Shown: positions 1 through 8,502 of the stretch, in pieces | How positions within the stretch are numbered: the first letter of the stretch is position 1 | Layout: each line of letters begins with the position of its first letter | NCBI GenBank assembly: GCA_014802045.1 | Contig: JAAVDA010000018.1 | Span: forward strand, 27,467-91,466 | Direction of reading: 5' to 3' | Length of the DNA: 64,000 bases | From: Bacteroides sp. | GTDB lineage: Bacteria; Bacteroidota; Bacteroidia; Bacteroidales; Muribaculaceae | Program-made: the position numbers and the translations under genes | Notes under the pieces: generated by a model | Seen by the model: the letters and a program-made list of their open reading frames with translations, nothing else | What the model was told of the DNA's origin: nothing | Database searches by the model: none

Positions 1-587
1 CGGGTGAGGGCGGCGGCCCAGAGGGGTTCGTTGGCGGGGGAGGGGATGAGGTAGCCGCTTACGGCTTGACGGGCGCTGAGGCGGTGGAGCTGTTCGTCGA
101 GGGGTAGGGTTGACCAGTCGCAGGCTATGAGGTCGGCGAGTATGCGGTCTACTTCCGGTTGGATATGATCGAGCTCTCCGCGCCGGGCGCTGATATAGAG
201 GAGATGGGGGAGATATGCCCATGAGGGGATGAGGGGTGTGTGGCGGTAGGCTGCGACTAAGCGGTCTGTGAGGCTGACAAGGGTGTCACGCCAGAGTTGC
301 GGGCCGCGGTCGGCTTCATCAAAGCCGCGGTCGTAGATGAGGCGGTATAGGGAGCGGATGAGGAGATGGGCATGCTGCACGGAGGACTGGGCATTGATGC
401 GGCGGATGAGTTCGGGGTAGAATTCGCCCAGCTGGCGGCGCAACTGTGTGCGGTCAAGTCCTTCGTCATCGCAGAGGTTGATGAGTTCGTTGATGTCGTC
501 GATGTTGGCTATGAAGCGTTCGTCGATCATCGGTGTGATTGGGGAGAGAATCACGCGTTTGCGTAGGGTGGCGATTTCTTCGGTCAT
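1..587 (-). CDS. Unknown protein, 3' end outside window
   Basis: An open frame runs from ATG at 587 to the window edge without a stop (about 195 codons seen). It begins MTEEIATLRKRVILSP and is rich in Leu, Arg and Asp. It looks soluble and mostly helical, with no signal peptide, membrane segment or motif I recognise. Its ATG overlaps the TGA of the upstream recombinase/NusG-like gene as ATGA, so the two are probably translationally coupled and share the invertible promoter. A role in the phase-variable locus is inferred from position only; the product is unknown. Confidence 0.75.
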   Translation of the reverse strand, partial: MTEEIATLRKRVILSPITPMIDERFIANIDDINELINLCDDEGLDRTQLRRQLGEFYPELIRRINAQSSVQHAHLLIRSLYRLIYDRGFDEADRGPQLWRDTLVSLTDRLVAAYRHTPLIPSWAYLPHLLYISARRGELDHIQPEVDRILADLIACDWSTLPLDEQLHRLSARQAVSGYLIPSPANEPLWAAALT

Positions 588-2008
588 GCTACGGTGGGGT
601 GTGGGAGGGAGGTTACTTTTCGTAGGAGGCGGGAGTCGATGTCGGCTCTCCATTCAAGGCCGTTGTTGCCCCATAGGATGAGGCGGTAGACGGTTGGAGT
701 TTTGATGCTTTCGATGCGACCTTTGTGGCCCATGAACATGTCGCCGATGACTTCTACTATGTCGTCGGGCCGGAGGTCTATTGTGCCAATTGGGTAGAGG
801 TCCATGTCAGGGCTGAATATTCCGATAGCGGTCTGGAATTCAAGCATGGCAGAGTCTGGTATGGTGGCATATGGGCTGCCGGTGTCGGTTGGGCGTCTGT
901 AGCACCAGGCTATATCGCCGATATGGCGGAATATTCGGGGGATATCTGTGATGCGGCTACGGAAGAAGACAATGTCGGCAATCAGGGGTTGGTTGCAGTA
1001 GGTGAGTTTCTTTTCGATGCGCCGGGCTATCTCAACGCTGGGATAGAAGAGTTGTGGGGCGGTGAATGGGAGGGCGTGTAGGCGGGAGGTTAGAGACTCG
1101 AATCTCACACCGGGGCGCAGACGCATTGCATGCCAGCAGAGGGGATTGGAGAGGAGAATCGATTCTATGTCGGGAAGTGGTCGTGAGGAGTTTTTGCGTG
1201 GGCAGACAGTCAGTGCCGGAATGCCTGGAGGTGTGTGGCCGAGTGCCGAGACTGCCTCGCAAGGAGTGGCTCCGGCTGCGATGGTGGCATAAGCCCAGTA
1301 GCTTTGAATGGTTGCTTCGGCTGTGGTGAATACGGTTATGTTGCGGCTGCGCATTAGGGAGAGTAGTGAGGAGTCAAGCCGGGCAAGCACTTGTTTGTTG
1401 GTGGCTTGCGATTGTGAGAGGGGAAATATATATTTCCGGCGTGGGGTAGAATATGTATTGGCGATTTCAGCGGAGGTATCTGTCAGTCTGTCGGTGGTAT
1501 CCTTGTCGAGATATGCGATTTCTGACAATGATATAGAGGGGTTGAGTAATGCGAGGGTGAGCAGTGAGGCGGTGAGCTTTAGGTCGGGCTGAAGGCGTTC
1601 GGTGGTGCGGATGAGTTGGAGTAGACGCTCGAAGCTGACTGAGTCGATGCGACAGTCGGGCATATCTGGCGATAACTTCTTAATTTTGTCTTTAATCCAT
1701 GCAAACTCATCGTCTGATGTTTCATCCTTTCCCTTTAAGGAGGAGTATAGAGCGGAGAGGCTGTTGATATAGTGTAGGGCGGTTTTACGGGTATGACCCG
1801 ATATGATCATATTGACATACCAATCTGCAAGCATCTCGCGGGAAACGGCTGATATATCATGGGGATATATGGCTGTGAAGGATTCGAATGCGGTGAGTGC
1901 TTTCAGATAATTTGTTGCTGTAGACTGGGGGAGGGAAATGGCCTTATCCCGAAGTCCGGCAATCAAATTGTCAATATAGTTGAGTTGTGAATCAGGTGTT
2001 TGAGTCAT
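584..2008 (-). CDS. Dead tyrosine-recombinase-like domain fused to NusG/UpxY-like antiterminator
   Basis: Residue numbers are from ATG 2008 (474 aa). An in-frame ATG at 2101 would add 31 residues, but a perfect palindrome lies between the two, so 2008 is preferred. Residues about 5-92 resemble the SAM-like core-binding domain of phage integrases. Residues about 120-268 resemble the catalytic domain: SLSEIAYL sits where an R-x-SE box is expected, and SALGHTPP keeps the GH box. The catalytic Arg, the HxxR motif and the Tyr are not visible. Residues about 290-400 match the NusG N-terminal domain (CWHAMRLRPG, QPLIADIVFFR, IPDSAM), and about 415-440 a KOW motif (DMFMGHKGRIE). UpxY proteins antiterminate Bacteroides capsule operons. 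I infer a locus-specific antiterminator with a non-catalytic DNA-binding module; I know of no described example. Confidence 0.75.
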   Translation of the reverse strand: MTQTPDSQLNYIDNLIAGLRDKAISLPQSTATNYLKALTAFESFTAIYPHDISAVSREMLADWYVNMIISGHTRKTALHYINSLSALYSSLKGKDETSDDEFAWIKDKIKKLSPDMPDCRIDSVSFERLLQLIRTTERLQPDLKLTASLLTLALLNPSISLSEIAYLDKDTTDRLTDTSAEIANTYSTPRRKYIFPLSQSQATNKQVLARLDSSLLSLMRSRNITVFTTAEATIQSYWAYATIAAGATPCEAVSALGHTPPGIPALTVCPRKNSSRPLPDIESILLSNPLCWHAMRLRPGVRFESLTSRLHALPFTAPQLFYPSVEIARRIEKKLTYCNQPLIADIVFFRSRITDIPRIFRHIGDIAWCYRRPTDTGSPYATIPDSAMLEFQTAIGIFSPDMDLYPIGTIDLRPDDIVEVIGDMFMGHKGRIESIKTPTVYRLILWGNNGLEWRADIDSRLLRKVTSLPHPTVA

Positions 2009-2067
2009 TCGGAGTATTTTAACTTTCCGAATTGTTCGGGTAATTCTTCCCGACCCCCCGACGAGGT

Positions 2068-2083
2068 GGTGTTTATAAACACC
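2068..2083. repeat. Perfect 16-bp palindrome in leader
   Basis: GGTGTTTATAAACACC is fully self-complementary. It lies between the two possible start codons (2101 and 2008) of the recombinase/NusG-like gene. In RNA it would form a short hairpin just before the preferred start. It could be a leader signal for the antiterminator or a protein-binding site. Confidence 0.5.
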
Positions 2084-2113
2084 CGGAGGTTTCCATAGCA
2101 TATGTGGAGGTCT

Positions 2114-2141
2114 TGATTCATTGTCAAAGCAATAGGAATCA
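2114..2141 (-). promoter_or_regulatory. Leader hairpin between invertible promoter and first gene
   Basis: TGATTCATTG (2114-2123) pairs with CAATAGGAATCA (2130-2141), leaving a small bulge. It lies in the predicted 5' leader, downstream of the TSS near 2183. UpxY-type proteins act on 5' leaders of their operons, so a structured leader fits, but the stem is imperfect. Confidence 0.3.
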
Positions 2142-2159
2142 AAGAGTCGTCTTATCCAA

Positions 2160-2183
2160 ATCTCTTACGAAGAGATATGGATT
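2160..2183. repeat. Left inverted repeat of invertible segment
   Basis: This 24-bp sequence is the exact reverse complement of 2341-2364. Its outer 17 bp, ATCTCTTACGAAGAGAT, is itself a palindrome (7-bp arms, 3-bp centre), like a site bound by two recombinase subunits. Identity stops sharply on both sides. Confidence 0.9.
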
Positions 2184-2340
2184 GACACACAAAAGTAATC
2201 CTATTCTTCGAATTCTCCAAACATATTAAGAAATTAAAAGCATCCCTAACTATTCTATAAATCCGGCAAATGCAATGAAGAGATGTGACGTTATAGTCAT
2301 TCTTGAGTTGTAATTTATTGCCAATCCGAAGTTTATGCTT
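2184..2340. promoter_or_regulatory. Invertible DNA segment (promoter switch)
   Basis: 157 bp lie between perfect 24-bp inverted repeats. The segment holds a complete leftward promoter and no gene. This is the architecture of the Mpi-controlled promoters of Bacteroides capsule loci. As assembled the promoter faces the recombinase/NusG-like gene (ON). Flipped, it would fire rightwards towards the 3' end of the GH3 gene (OFF). No active invertase is encoded in the window, so the enzyme must act in trans. Confidence 0.82.
2190..2221 (-). promoter_or_regulatory. Bacteroidales promoter inside invertible segment
   Basis: On the minus strand, TTTG (2221-2218) is followed after 20 bp by TACTTTTG (2197-2190). 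This matches the Bacteroides -33 TTTG / -7 TAnnTTTG consensus in both boxes. The predicted TSS is near 2183, inside or at the edge of the left repeat. Confidence 0.8.
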
Positions 2341-2364
2341 AATCCATATCTCTTCGTAAGAGAT
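2341..2364. repeat. Right inverted repeat of invertible segment
   Basis: Exact reverse complement of 2160-2183 over 24 bp, with core ATCTCTTCGTAAGAGAT. An 80-codon open frame starts at 2335 and runs across it, but it has no family resemblance and is not called. Confidence 0.9.
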
Positions 2365-2627
2365 GTTGAATCAGTCCCTTATTTTTCCCTTAATAAAAAA
2401 ATTCTGAAATTGGTTAGATGGCAAGATCTGTGCAATCTTGCTTATTGCGGTGTGAAAAGTGGAGAAGGGATAGTGGGATATAAACGAGTCAATAGCAAAA
2501 CCCGGTTGAAAAGTCTAAAAAAACTTCCACCATTGACTTGTGTGGTGCTGTGGCCGGAAGTCAGTGGCGGAAGTTGATTATCGTGTCGGTGCTAATGGGG
2601 GCGGACGAAGGGGGGGGAAGTGATTAT
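2365..2627. other. Non-coding gap between switch and PUL
   Basis: No convincing gene. A small hairpin, GCAAGAT/ATCTTGC at 2421-2441, has no adjacent T-run. No clear terminator is seen after the GH3 gene that ends at 2628. An OFF-oriented invertible promoter would read into this gap. Confidence 0.5.
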
Positions 2628-4883
2628 TCAATCATGCCAGGCGATGCCAGGGGCGCTGATTTCAATCGGTAGGCAAGCGCTTATCGCATCGGATGCGGTG
2701 CCAATCAGGATTTCAAATTCGCCGGGCTCTACAATCCATTGTTGTCTGTTGTCATCAAAGTAAGCAAAAGCATTTTTGTCGAGAGTGAGAGTTGCGTTGA
2801 CAGTTTCGCTCGGATTAATCTTAACCTTTTTGAATGCTTTGAGTTCTTTATACGGGCGTGGAAGCGAACTTTTCTTGTCGTGGACATAGACCTGGATAAC
2901 TTCTGAGCCGGCGCGGTTTCCGGTGTTGCTGACCGGAACGGTCACAGTTATGGTGTCGTCACTTCCAGACAGGGTGGGTGTGGAGAGCTGTGGTTTTCCG
3001 AGAGCGAAGGTGGTGTAGCTCAGTCCGTGTCCGAAGGCATAGTTCACGTTGGTTGATGGGAGTCGGTCGGTATGGCGGTAGCCGATATCAAGGCCTTCTT
3101 TATAATACACTTTTCCATCGACACCGGGATACATCTCGGGGGCGGAGTTGGTGTGAGGGGCATAATCGGTAAGAGAGGAGGCAAATGTGAAGGGGAGTTT
3201 GCCTGATGGGTTAACGTGGCCGAATATCACATCGGCAATCGCGTTGCCGGCTTCAGAACCGATATACCATCCCTGGACTATTGCGGGGACTTTGTCTTTC
3301 CATGGCATCGAATAGGCGTTGCCTGTGAGCATGACCACGACTGTGTTGGGGTTGGCTTCGGCGAGTGCGGTGATGAGTTCGTCCTGTGCGTAGGGAAGCG
3401 AGAAGTTCTTGCGGTCGGTTCCTTCGCAGTCTTGGTGGTCAGACTTGTTTAATCCGCCAATGAATATTACCATGTCGGCTTCACGGGCAGCTTTCACCGC
3501 GTTGGCAATAAGCTGCTGAGATGAGCGGGAGTCGGCGAGATTCTGTCCGGTAGTCACTCCGTTGTATTCTCCGGTGGTGTCGCCCACATAGCCACGCTCG
3601 TAATTCACCTCAATGCCCCAGGTTGCGGCATGGGCAGCAATGCCTTCGAGCGGCATGGTCTCGCGCTGCACTTTAAGAGATGAGGAGCCTCCGCCTACGG
3701 TCATCATTTTTATGGCGTTTTCTCCAACCAAAAGTATGCGTTTCACATCTTCGGCAACCGGAAGAAGATTGTGGTTGTTCTTGAGCAATACGATGCCTTC
3801 GCCGGCAATACGGCGGGCTGCATCATAGTGGTCCTGACTGTTGAGGGACCCATAGGGGCGATTACGGTTCATCTCGGTGCGCATAATCAGGCGGAGCACT
3901 CTGGCTGCTTTGTCGTCGAGGAGAGCTGTGTCAGCTTTTCCTTCGGAGATGAGCTTCAGATACGGACGGGCAAGATAGTAGTCGTCGTAGGCATTGCTGG
4001 CTCCGTTGGCAAGTCCGTCGGTCCAGGAGCCGAATTCCATATCAAGACCGTTTGCCGCGACTTTCTCTGTATTATGCACGGCTCCCCAGTCGCTTATTGC
4101 AACGCCGTCGAATTTCCAGTCGCCTTTGAGTATGTCGAGCAGCAGGGTAGAATTTTCGCAAGCGTGATCACCGGCATATTTGTTGTAGCCGGGCATTATG
4201 GCCCATGCTCCTCCCTCTTTTATGGCGGCTTTGAAGGCAGGGAGATAAATCTCATGGAGAGTGCGGTCGTCGACATATACATCCACGTGGTCTCGGTCTA
4301 TCTCCTGATTATTGAGTGCGTAATGTTTCACGCAAGCTGCCACTCCATTTGCCTGGACACCTTGGATGTAGGGCACAACCATACGCGACGTGAGATAGGG
4401 GTCTTCGCCCATATATTCGAAATTACGTCCGTTGAGGGGCGAACGATAGATATTCACTCCCGGGCCGAGAAGCACATTCTTGTTTCTGTATCTCGCTTCT
4501 TCACCAATCGACTTGCCGTAGAGGGCGGCCATGTCAGGATTCCAGGTAGCGGCCAGGCAGGTGAGTGCGGGGAACGCCACACAGGAGTCGTTGGTGGCTC
4601 CGGCCTGATCCCATTCGTCCCACAGCACGTCGGGACGGATGCCGTGAGGCCCGTCTGTGCACCATATGCCCGGAATGCCGAGTCTCTGCACTCCCGGAGA
4701 GCTGAATTTGCTCTGTGCATGGATTATCGCGATTTTGTCTGCCACGTTCATGCGTGAGAGTGCGTCGTGCACCCTTTCTTCAAGCGGTTTTGTGTCGTCA
4801 AGATATATCGGAGTCTGGGCGGCAGCATAGAGTGATGCTGCTCCCACCAGCAGGGTTAAGGTAGTTTTCAGGGTCATAACCAT
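2628..4883 (-). CDS. GH3 beta-glucosidase, secreted
   Basis: About 751 aa with a signal peptide ending near AAAQT. The (beta/alpha)8 domain carries the KHY motif and the nucleophile Asp in AISDWG (about residue 265). A second alpha/beta domain and a C-terminal fibronectin-III-like domain follow, the full BglX-type layout. GH3 enzymes of this type remove terminal beta-glucose from oligosaccharides, probably in the periplasm. The frame opens with TTG at 4895, but ATG 4883 begins 1 nt past the GH5 stop and suits the signal peptide. It is the last gene of the PUL operon. Substrate linkage cannot be read from sequence. Confidence 0.9.
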   Translation of the reverse strand: MVMTLKTTLTLLVGAASLYAAAQTPIYLDDTKPLEERVHDALSRMNVADKIAIIHAQSKFSSPGVQRLGIPGIWCTDGPHGIRPDVLWDEWDQAGATNDSCVAFPALTCLAATWNPDMAALYGKSIGEEARYRNKNVLLGPGVNIYRSPLNGRNFEYMGEDPYLTSRMVVPYIQGVQANGVAACVKHYALNNQEIDRDHVDVYVDDRTLHEIYLPAFKAAIKEGGAWAIMPGYNKYAGDHACENSTLLLDILKGDWKFDGVAISDWGAVHNTEKVAANGLDMEFGSWTDGLANGASNAYDDYYLARPYLKLISEGKADTALLDDKAARVLRLIMRTEMNRNRPYGSLNSQDHYDAARRIAGEGIVLLKNNHNLLPVAEDVKRILLVGENAIKMMTVGGGSSSLKVQRETMPLEGIAAHAATWGIEVNYERGYVGDTTGEYNGVTTGQNLADSRSSQQLIANAVKAAREADMVIFIGGLNKSDHQDCEGTDRKNFSLPYAQDELITALAEANPNTVVVMLTGNAYSMPWKDKVPAIVQGWYIGSEAGNAIADVIFGHVNPSGKLPFTFASSLTDYAPHTNSAPEMYPGVDGKVYYKEGLDIGYRHTDRLPSTNVNYAFGHGLSYTTFALGKPQLSTPTLSGSDDTITVTVPVSNTGNRAGSEVIQVYVHDKKSSLPRPYKELKAFKKVKINPSETVNATLTLDKNAFAYFDDNRQQWIVEPGEFEILIGTASDAISACLPIEISAPGIAWHD

Positions 4884-4884
4884 A

Positions 4885-6150
4885 TTATTTATCAAGTTGA
4901 ATAGCCGTGATATAATCGTTATAGACGGTCATTCTGTCTGTGTGTGCGTTTGTAAGAAATGAGTCGAGCAATAGCTGTCCTCGCTGTGGGGAGCAGTGTT
5001 TGCGTGCCTCGCGTATGTCGGAGTATGTGGCGCGGGGAGCCTCTACGAATGCCACGAGTTCGTCAAACCATCCGGAGGGAGGGGTCACACCGGTCATCGC
5101 GCTGTCGCCGAGTTTCTTATATGGCCAGAATGTGTAGCCGATATTATTATCGCGCATCACATTGACAAACGATTCCATCCATTCGCAGGTGTTGTGTCCG
5201 ATTTCACCCATATACATGGGCAGGTCTGTGCGGTTGCGGAAATCGATTATTTCGGCTATTGCCTCGGGCGTTGGCTCTCCTCCATAACGGTGGCAGGTAA
5301 ACATGATGTTATCGTCGAAAGACCAGTCGGTGAAGTTGCCGAAATAGCCGTTCCATTGCGGTCCGCCGAGAAGAATGATATGGTTGGGGTCTACACTTCG
5401 GATAGCTTCGACCGCTCTCTTGTAGAGAGGCTCTACGGCAGCATTGAGTTGAGTGCGTTCGTCGCCGTCCCAATATGTGGCAATAGGCTCATTGGCCAGT
5501 TCGTAGCCGAGAATAACATCGTTGTCTGAATAGCGGGATGCGATGGAGCGCCAGATGTCGACAAACTGTTCCTGTGCCACCGAATCTGTAAATAGCCATG
5601 GATAGCCGTAGCTGTCGTCGATATTGTCGCCGGTCTGACCGCCGGGACAATCATGCATATCAAGAATCAGGCGCAGACGGCAGTCTCGTGCCCATGAAAT
5701 GCAACTGTCGAGTCGGCGGAATCCCTCGGAAGCATCGTTCAGGCCCATATAGTCTTCGTTGGTGAAGAGCTTGTAGTGGAAAGGGATGCGCACAGTGTTT
5801 GCTCCGGTCGATGCTATAAACTCGAAGTCGGAACGAGTGATGTAGCGGTCTTTGAATTCCTGCCAGAAGCGTTTGGCTTCTGTGGGACCGACCAGTTGCG
5901 AGAGAGCCTCGTTGATCATGCGCGGAGAATTAACTTTGCTGAATCCGAACATGTAGCCTTCGGGATTGAGCCAGTTGCCGGTGTTTGTTCCTTTGATAAA
6001 GAATTTATTTCCGTGGGAGTCAATCAGGTCGCGGCCCTCCACACGGATGAAGTCTCTGCCGGCTGTCTCTTTGGTATGGCAGGAGGTTAGACCGCCGAGC
6101 AGCAGGACAATCAGGGCGGCAGTGCGAATCAGAAGTGCGGTAGAGGTCAT
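4885..6150 (-). CDS. GH5 glycoside hydrolase lipoprotein
   Basis: 421 aa. The N-terminus has a lipoprotein signal with lipobox LTSC (Cys24), so it is probably membrane-anchored and possibly surface-exposed. The GH5 fold shows RIPFHY, the acid/base Glu in ELANEP (E221) and the nucleophile Glu in YMGEIGH (E316). It ends about 70 residues after the catalytic core with no added carbohydrate-binding domain. GH5 covers endo- and exo-beta-glucanases, mannanases and others; with GH9 and two GH3 neighbours a beta-glucanase is likeliest. It lies 3 nt downstream of the next GH3. Confidence 0.88.
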   Translation of the reverse strand: MTSTALLIRTAALIVLLLGGLTSCHTKETAGRDFIRVEGRDLIDSHGNKFFIKGTNTGNWLNPEGYMFGFSKVNSPRMINEALSQLVGPTEAKRFWQEFKDRYITRSDFEFIASTGANTVRIPFHYKLFTNEDYMGLNDASEGFRRLDSCISWARDCRLRLILDMHDCPGGQTGDNIDDSYGYPWLFTDSVAQEQFVDIWRSIASRYSDNDVILGYELANEPIATYWDGDERTQLNAAVEPLYKRAVEAIRSVDPNHIILLGGPQWNGYFGNFTDWSFDDNIMFTCHRYGGEPTPEAIAEIIDFRNRTDLPMYMGEIGHNTCEWMESFVNVMRDNNIGYTFWPYKKLGDSAMTGVTPPSGWFDELVAFVEAPRATYSDIREARKHCSPQRGQLLLDSFLTNAHTDRMTVYNDYITAIQLDK

Positions 6151-6153
6151 GAT

Positions 6154-8490
6154 TTATAAGTTGGGTGATTCATATCTTATAGTTTCAGTGCATGAGGCTG
6201 TGGCTTTGAGAGGGCCGGTCATGAATTCAAATGCTCCTTTTTCGAGAAGCCATTTTCCGTCGGCACCAACAAATGCCAGTGCTGAAGCGGGAAGAATGAA
6301 TGTGACCCGGCGCTGTTCGCCTGGAGCGAGGGATATTTTCTCGAAGTCTCTGAGTCGGCACACGTCGGGCGACACTGATGCGATAATATCGCGGCTATAG
6401 AGCATCACGGTCTCCTGCCCTGGTAGCTTGCCGGTGTTGGTAACGTCGACACTGATTCGGAGGGTATCGGAGGGGGTGAACTCCTGTCGGTCGACTTTGA
6501 GACCGGAGTATTCGAATGAGGTGTAGCTTAGGCCGAAACCAAACGGCCACTGCACATCGATATCGGCATTGTAGCCATAGGCACCGCTCATGGTTTCGAC
6601 AGTCTCGCAGGGTTTGTGGTCGTAGGTGGCCATACCATTGACCCATTTCGGGTAGGTGAACGGTAGTCTGGCGCTGAAATTATGCCGGCCTACCAAAAGT
6701 TGCGCAAGCGCATCGCCACCATAGTTGCCCGGAAGCATAATGTCGATTATCGCGGCAGTGAGGGGTTCAATCTCGCGCACTATCCGAGGCCTACCCTCGT
6801 TGAGCACCATTATAACGGGCTTGCCTGTTGCGGCAAGAGCTTTGACGAGCGCAGTCTGGTTGGGCGAAAGTGTGAGGTCGTTGATATTGCCCGGAGTCTC
6901 TGTGTATGAATTCTCGCCTATGCAGGCTATGATTACATCCACACTCCTCGCAGCGGCTACCGCAGCATTGATTCTTAAATTCTGCTCGTCTGCCCAGCGA
7001 CCATAGTCGGCCACATAATCCATGCCTTGTTCGAGAACCACATTGGAGGCACCAAACTCATTGCAAAGAGCTGTGTAGATGGAATTGTAGCCGTTGTGGT
7101 AGACGGCATCGTCGGTTCCCTGCCAGGTGTATGACCATCCGCCGTTGAGAGCCCGGAGCGAATTGGCGTTTGGTCCGGTGAGAAGTATGCGCGTGTTCGG
7201 GGCGAGGGGCAGGATGCCGTTGTTTTTCAGCAGTATCTCACTCTGCAAAGCCATTTCGAGCGCAACCGCTGCATGGCTTTCGCTTCCGAACAGTGGATAA
7301 TCGGCAGGGTTGGTGACGGGCTGCTCGAAAAGGCCAAGACGCAGCTTGCAGCGGATTATGCGGGCCACCGCATCGTCTATCCTCTCCATCGATACTTTAC
7401 CCTCCTCGACAAGTTGCTTCAGGAGAGTGCAGAATTGAGTGTCATAGGGGGTCATAGACATATCTATACCGGCATTTATGGCAAGCATTATCGCCTCTTT
7501 ATAGTCGGCGGCCACCTTATCGCGGCGCCAGAGATTATGGATATCGGCCCAGTCTGTCACAATCATGCCATCCCAACTAAGCTCATCTTTCAGCCACACG
7601 GTGAGAAACTCATGGTTGGCATGAAACGGGATACCGTTGACAATTCCGGAATTAACCATCACAGACAGGGCTCCAGCCCGGATGGCCTCCTTAAATGGAT
7701 GGAAGTATTTCTCTCTCAGATCGGCAAGACTTACGGAGACGGGGGTGCGGTCTTTGCCGCTGGTGGGATTGCCATAGGCCATATAGTGCTTGAGGCATGC
7801 GCCCACGTTGTATGGCCCGATATGATTGGCATCATCACCCTGGTATCCGCGCACCATCTCCACGGCCATTGCTCCGTTGAGACAGGGGTCTTCACCGAAG
7901 CTCTCCCAGATGCGGCTCCACACAGGGTTGCGCCCCAGATCCATAACCGGATTAAAGACCCACGGAATTGAGCCTGCGCGCGATTCATAGGCGCATATTG
8001 CGGCTCCCTGCCTCACCAAGGCACGATTGAATGTGGCCGCCATATTTATTTCCTGCGGGAATAGTGTGCCCCCGGTGGTATATGTGGTGCCGTGATTCTG
8101 ATCCACGCCATAGATATCCGGGATGCCGATATATCTCATCGAGGCTTCCTGGATGTCGCTGATGAGGCTATACCACGTGTCGCGTGGCTGGGCATGCCCC
8201 TGAGCGGTGTTGAGTATGGACCCGACGCGGTATTTATTGAAGATAGTGTCGAGAAGGGCGGAATCGGTGACCGGCCGTCCGGCCACAGTGCTGTCGGCAC
8301 AGACCATGTCGACCACAACCTCACACATCTGGCCGACTTTATCATCAAGCGACATCCGGCTCATTATTGAATCAACACGCCGCTCGATCTCTCTGTCAGT
8401 CGGGATAGCTGCCCGGCTGCCGGACTGCTCGGGGAAATGACTGCATGAGACAAGTAAGCCCACGATAGTGGAAAGAAATATCCTCTTCAT
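6154..8490 (-). CDS. GH3 beta-glucosidase lipoprotein
   Basis: 778 aa with a lipoprotein signal (GLLVSC, Cys16). It has the GH3 features KHYMAYG, MVNSGIVNG and the nucleophile Asp in VTDWADI (D313), then the second domain with the GENSYTE loop and a C-terminal fibronectin-III-like domain. It resembles the second GH3 type of beta-glucan and xyloglucan PULs more than it resembles the GH3 at 2628. The two GH3 enzymes may therefore split linkages or chain lengths. It is packed between the ThuA-like gene (12 nt) and GH5 (3 nt), so polycistronic. Confidence 0.9.
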   Translation of the reverse strand: MKRIFLSTIVGLLVSCSHFPEQSGSRAAIPTDREIERRVDSIMSRMSLDDKVGQMCEVVVDMVCADSTVAGRPVTDSALLDTIFNKYRVGSILNTAQGHAQPRDTWYSLISDIQEASMRYIGIPDIYGVDQNHGTTYTTGGTLFPQEINMAATFNRALVRQGAAICAYESRAGSIPWVFNPVMDLGRNPVWSRIWESFGEDPCLNGAMAVEMVRGYQGDDANHIGPYNVGACLKHYMAYGNPTSGKDRTPVSVSLADLREKYFHPFKEAIRAGALSVMVNSGIVNGIPFHANHEFLTVWLKDELSWDGMIVTDWADIHNLWRRDKVAADYKEAIMLAINAGIDMSMTPYDTQFCTLLKQLVEEGKVSMERIDDAVARIIRCKLRLGLFEQPVTNPADYPLFGSESHAAVALEMALQSEILLKNNGILPLAPNTRILLTGPNANSLRALNGGWSYTWQGTDDAVYHNGYNSIYTALCNEFGASNVVLEQGMDYVADYGRWADEQNLRINAAVAAARSVDVIIACIGENSYTETPGNINDLTLSPNQTALVKALAATGKPVIMVLNEGRPRIVREIEPLTAAIIDIMLPGNYGGDALAQLLVGRHNFSARLPFTYPKWVNGMATYDHKPCETVETMSGAYGYNADIDVQWPFGFGLSYTSFEYSGLKVDRQEFTPSDTLRISVDVTNTGKLPGQETVMLYSRDIIASVSPDVCRLRDFEKISLAPGEQRRVTFILPASALAFVGADGKWLLEKGAFEFMTGPLKATASCTETIRYESPNL

Positions 8491-8502
8491 ACGGATAGTA
8501 GC

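Noticed and set aside
2421-2441. Hairpin GCAAGAT/ATCTTGC as terminator of the PUL
   Set aside because: No T-run next to it on either strand.
2335-2577. 80-aa frame across the right inverted repeat
   Set aside because: Starts inside the invertible segment, low-complexity composition, no domain; more likely non-coding.
3771-4757. 328-aa open frame antisense to the GH3 gene
   Set aside because: Lies wholly within a well-supported gene and has no recognisable domain.
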